A stretch of 64,000 nt of DNA from Sedimentitalea todarodis (GTDB lineage Bacteria > Pseudomonadota > Alphaproteobacteria > Rhodobacterales > Rhodobacteraceae), in contig NZ_JASMWN010000001.1 of assembly GCF_032595355.1 (NCBI RefSeq), positions 1 to 64,000 of the forward strand, written 5' to 3'. The position numbers and the translations under genes were made by a program. Positions 61,839 through 64,000 of this stretch are shown here, in pieces; position 1 is the stretch's first letter, and the number at the start of each line of letters is the position of its first letter. A model generated the notes under the pieces. The model made no database searches. It saw nothing but the letters and a program-made list of their open reading frames with translations, and was not told the DNA's origin.

Positions 61839-62506
61839 GTGTCGATCCGGTAACCTGCGCCGCGCACCGTCTTGATCAACTCCCCGTCAAACGGCTTGTC
61901 CACCTTGGCGCGCAAGCGGCTGATATGGGTCTCGACCACGTTGGTCATCGGATCGAAATTGATGTCCCAGATCGCTTCGAGCAACATCGTGCGGGTCTGA
62001 ACGCGCCCCTTGCGCCGCAAAAGGTGTTCGAGAATGGCAAACTCGCGGGGCAAAAGGTCGATCTCGACCCCCTCCCGCGTGACCTTGCGGGCAATCAGAT
62101 CCATTTCAAGCGATCCGGCACGCAACACCGTTTGCTGCTCGACGGCCGGGGGGCGTCGTGCCAGTGCGTTGACCCGCGCCGACAGTTCGCCAAAGGCGAA
62201 AGGCTTGACGAGGTAGTCATCTCCACCCGCGTTCAACCCGCCGATCCGGTCCTCTACGCCTCCCAGCGAGGTCAGAAACAGGACCGGTGTCCGGTTCCCG
62301 GCACCGCGCAATGTCTTGACCAGCGTCAGCCCGTCAATCTCGGGCAGCATCCTGTCCACGATCATCACGTCATAGCTGCCGCCGGTCGCCTGGATCAGCG
62401 CCTCGCGCCCATCCGCGACCAGATCAACCGAATGGCCCTCTTCACGCAATCCCCGCGTTATGAACGCGCCGGTGGTGGCATCATCTTCAACAGCCAGAAT
62501 TTTCAT
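61835..62506 (-). CDS. OmpR/PhoB-family response regulator
   Basis: 223 residues. Receiver domain: acidic pair EDD at 7-9, phosphoacceptor Asp51 in MIVDRMLPEIDG, Thr79/Ser80 and Lys101 in YLVKPF. The winged-helix output (about 127-221) includes LLPREFAILEHLLRRKGRVQ and VVETHISRLRAKVDKPF. It lies at the head of the kinase operon and is divergent from a DegP-like protease gene, a natural target. Confidence 0.94.
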   Translation of the reverse strand: MKILAVEDDATTGAFITRGLREEGHSVDLVADGREALIQATGGSYDVMIVDRMLPEIDGLTLVKTLRGAGNRTPVLFLTSLGGVEDRIGGLNAGGDDYLVKPFAFGELSARVNALARRPPAVEQQTVLRAGSLEMDLIARKVTREGVEIDLLPREFAILEHLLRRKGRVQTRTMLLEAIWDINFDPMTNVVETHISRLRAKVDKPFDGELIKTVRGAGYRIDT

Positions 62507-62668
62507 CTACCCTCGCAACATCTGCGTCCGACAAGGCATAGTTATGCGATGCGGGAAGGCCCGCCAACCGCCGCGCCGCCCGATGACATATTTGTATAGT
62601 AAGCCAAAGACGCCTGTAAGGGCGGGGTCCCATCTGTTGCTCGTCAGTTAAATGAACGGAGCTACTCC

Positions 62669-63781
62669 ATGACCATGACCTATTATGATAGCCGCCTTGC
62701 CAGTGTCACGCTGGTTGCGGCGCTCGCCACCACCAGCGTTGTCGCCCTGTCCCCCTCCACCGCGCTTGCGGTCCCTCCGGGTGGCTACGGCGATCTGGTC
62801 GAGGCGGTTTCTCCCAGTGTTGTCTTTATCGAAGTGACCGGCAAGGCGTCCGGTACGGGACCTGCCGGCGCGATGCCACAGGGGATGCCCGAAGAACTCC
62901 GCAAGCGCTTCGAAAAGATGATCCCGGGTGATCGCGGCGACGCACCGCACAAGGGCGTTGGTTCGGGCTTTATCATTTCCGAGGACGGCCAGATCGTGAC
63001 CAACCATCACGTCGTCGACGGTGCCGACAGCGTTCTCGTCAAGCTGGCCGATGGGCGCAGTTTCGAAGCGACGGTGATTGGCAGCGACGCAATGACCGAT
63101 GTTGCCCTGCTGCAGCTTGCGACCGATGAGTCGCTGCCTGTCGTTGCCTTTGGCGAATCCGACAGTATGCGCGCCGGCGACGAAGTGGTTGCGGTTGGCA
63201 ATCCCTTTGGCCTTGGCGGGACCGTGACCTCCGGCATCATCTCGGCGGTCTCGCGCGACATTCATGCCGGTCCTTATGACGACTTCATCCAGACCGACGC
63301 GGCGATCAACCGGGGCAATTCCGGCGGCCCGCTCTTCAACAACGATGGCGAAGTCATCGGCGTGAACACGGCGATCTTTTCGCCCGATGGTGGCTCTGTC
63401 GGGATCGGCTTTGCTGTGCCATCTGACCTCGTGCAGACGGTTGTCGCCGATTTGCAGGATGACGGCACGATCACGCGCGGCTGGCTGGGTGTGCAGATCC
63501 GTCCGATGTCCGACGAAGTCGCTTCGGTCCTTGGATATGATGGACCAAAGGGCGCGGTTGTCGAAGCCGTCACAGAAGATAGCCCCGCCAACAAGGGTGG
63601 GCTTGAGAAGGGCGACATCATCCTGTCGTTCAACGGTACCGAGATCGTGGAACTGCGCGACCTGACCCGCGCCGTTGCCGATACAGCCCCCGACAAGTCT
63701 GCCGATGTCGAGATTCTGCGCAAAGGTGACAAGATCACCCGCCAGGTCACGGTAGGCACGCTGGGTCAACAGGACGCCTAG
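62669..63781 (+). CDS. DegP/DegQ-like trypsin-like serine protease with one PDZ domain
   Basis: 370 residues from the ATG at 62669 (CGGAG 8 nt upstream). Signal peptide (cleavage near ALAV, about 34). Catalytic triad His114 (TNHHVVDG), Asp144 (MTDVALLQL) and Ser218 (RGNSGGPLF). One PDZ domain (about 270-360: RGWLGVQIRPMSDEVASVLG, GGLEKGDIILSFNGTEI) makes it the short DegS/DegQ-like form, though it lacks a DegS-style membrane anchor. It degrades or guards periplasmic proteins. The two-component genes are divergent, 162 bp away. Confidence 0.93.
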   Translation: MTMTYYDSRLASVTLVAALATTSVVALSPSTALAVPPGGYGDLVEAVSPSVVFIEVTGKASGTGPAGAMPQGMPEELRKRFEKMIPGDRGDAPHKGVGSGFIISEDGQIVTNHHVVDGADSVLVKLADGRSFEATVIGSDAMTDVALLQLATDESLPVVAFGESDSMRAGDEVVAVGNPFGLGGTVTSGIISAVSRDIHAGPYDDFIQTDAAINRGNSGGPLFNNDGEVIGVNTAIFSPDGGSVGIGFAVPSDLVQTVVADLQDDGTITRGWLGVQIRPMSDEVASVLGYDGPKGAVVEAVTEDSPANKGGLEKGDIILSFNGTEIVELRDLTRAVADTAPDKSADVEILRKGDKITRQVTVGTLGQQDA

Positions 63782-63788
63782 GGCAACT

Positions 63789-63823
63789 CCGGGTCAGGGT
63801 GAGGCAAGTTCATCCTGACCCGG
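63789..63823 (+). terminator. Hairpin after the DegP-like gene
   Basis: CCGGGTCAGG (63789-63798) pairs perfectly with CCTGACCCGG (63814-63823) across 15 bases, 7 bp after the stop. No T-run follows. Beyond this, 63824-64000 shows no gene that I can support. Confidence 0.6.
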
Positions 63824-64000
63824 AACGACGCTGACCTCCCAATTCATCGGCGGGCATCCGGCCCTCCGGTGGATAATCCCGTAAGACAAGGGATGTTGCG
63901 GTCCGGTGCAGGGGAGGCGCCGGGCCGCAATGCTGTTTGGCGGCATACGTCCGGTTGGCCCCTCGGCGCCGAACATTCAAGTCATATAAAAAAAGTTCCC

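Overview
The window looks like chromosomal DNA from a marine alphaproteobacterium of the Rhodobacteraceae (Roseobacter group). This rests on high GC, a plant-type GshA, an orphan TAXI receptor, VPLPA-CTERM sorting, Zur-regulated znu genes, a separate UbiA, and roseobacter-like ClpP/ClpX, AspS and OmpA-family sequences. It is gene-dense. I see no rRNA, tRNA, CRISPR or prophage. All calls come from reading the sequence and from memory of protein families; no search was run.

Layout. 1-1.7 kb: a decayed IS66 element running off the left edge and carrying two copies of a short palindromic insertion. 2-7 kb: accessory genes, namely an RTX/SGNH secreted hydrolase, an intradiol-dioxygenase-fold Tat protein with a heme-type membrane partner, and a bacterial pentameric ligand-gated channel. 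6.9-10.1 kb: the zinc uptake locus, zur-znuC-znuB divergent from znuA around a Zur-type palindrome. 10.3-16.3 kb: clpP, clpX, a RidA protein, a 4-coumarate-CoA-ligase-like enzyme and a SulP transporter. 16.3-17.2 kb: a YjhX/TopAI-type gene followed by a GNAT gene, behind a strongly structured leader with a candidate 10-codon leader peptide. 17.4-26.9 kb: flavin reductase, GNAT, EcsC, an unknown protein, an XRE regulator, a DMT exporter, a YadGH-like ABC exporter, an S49 peptidase, a small zinc-ribbon membrane protein, a CaCA antiporter and a pteridine-reductase-like SDR.

27-36.5 kb: uvrC-pgsA-moaD-moaE on the plus strand; ubiA, an OmpA-family protein and a coiled-coil membrane protein on the minus strand; then rsmE and gshA on the plus strand. 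36.8-46.4 kb: a VPLPA-CTERM protein, carB, pabB-pabC, aspS, and a probable Type II restriction-modification pair (a BglII/BstYI-family endonuclease translationally coupled to aspS, and a convergent MT-A70 methyltransferase). 46.6-54.4 kb: a DUF1800/DUF1501 pair, a response regulator, lldD, trpA, a duplicated SnoaL-like protein and ychF. 54.6-64 kb: an ExeA-like membrane ATPase convergent with an operon of a long periplasmic coiled-coil protein and an orphan TAXI receptor, then a histidine kinase/response regulator pair divergent from a DegP-like protease.

The items most worth a second look are the YjhX-GNAT module with its leader (16338-17224), the two stem-variable palindromic insertions in the IS66 remnant, the aspS-coupled restriction endonuclease, and the coiled-coil/TAXI/ExeA cluster.
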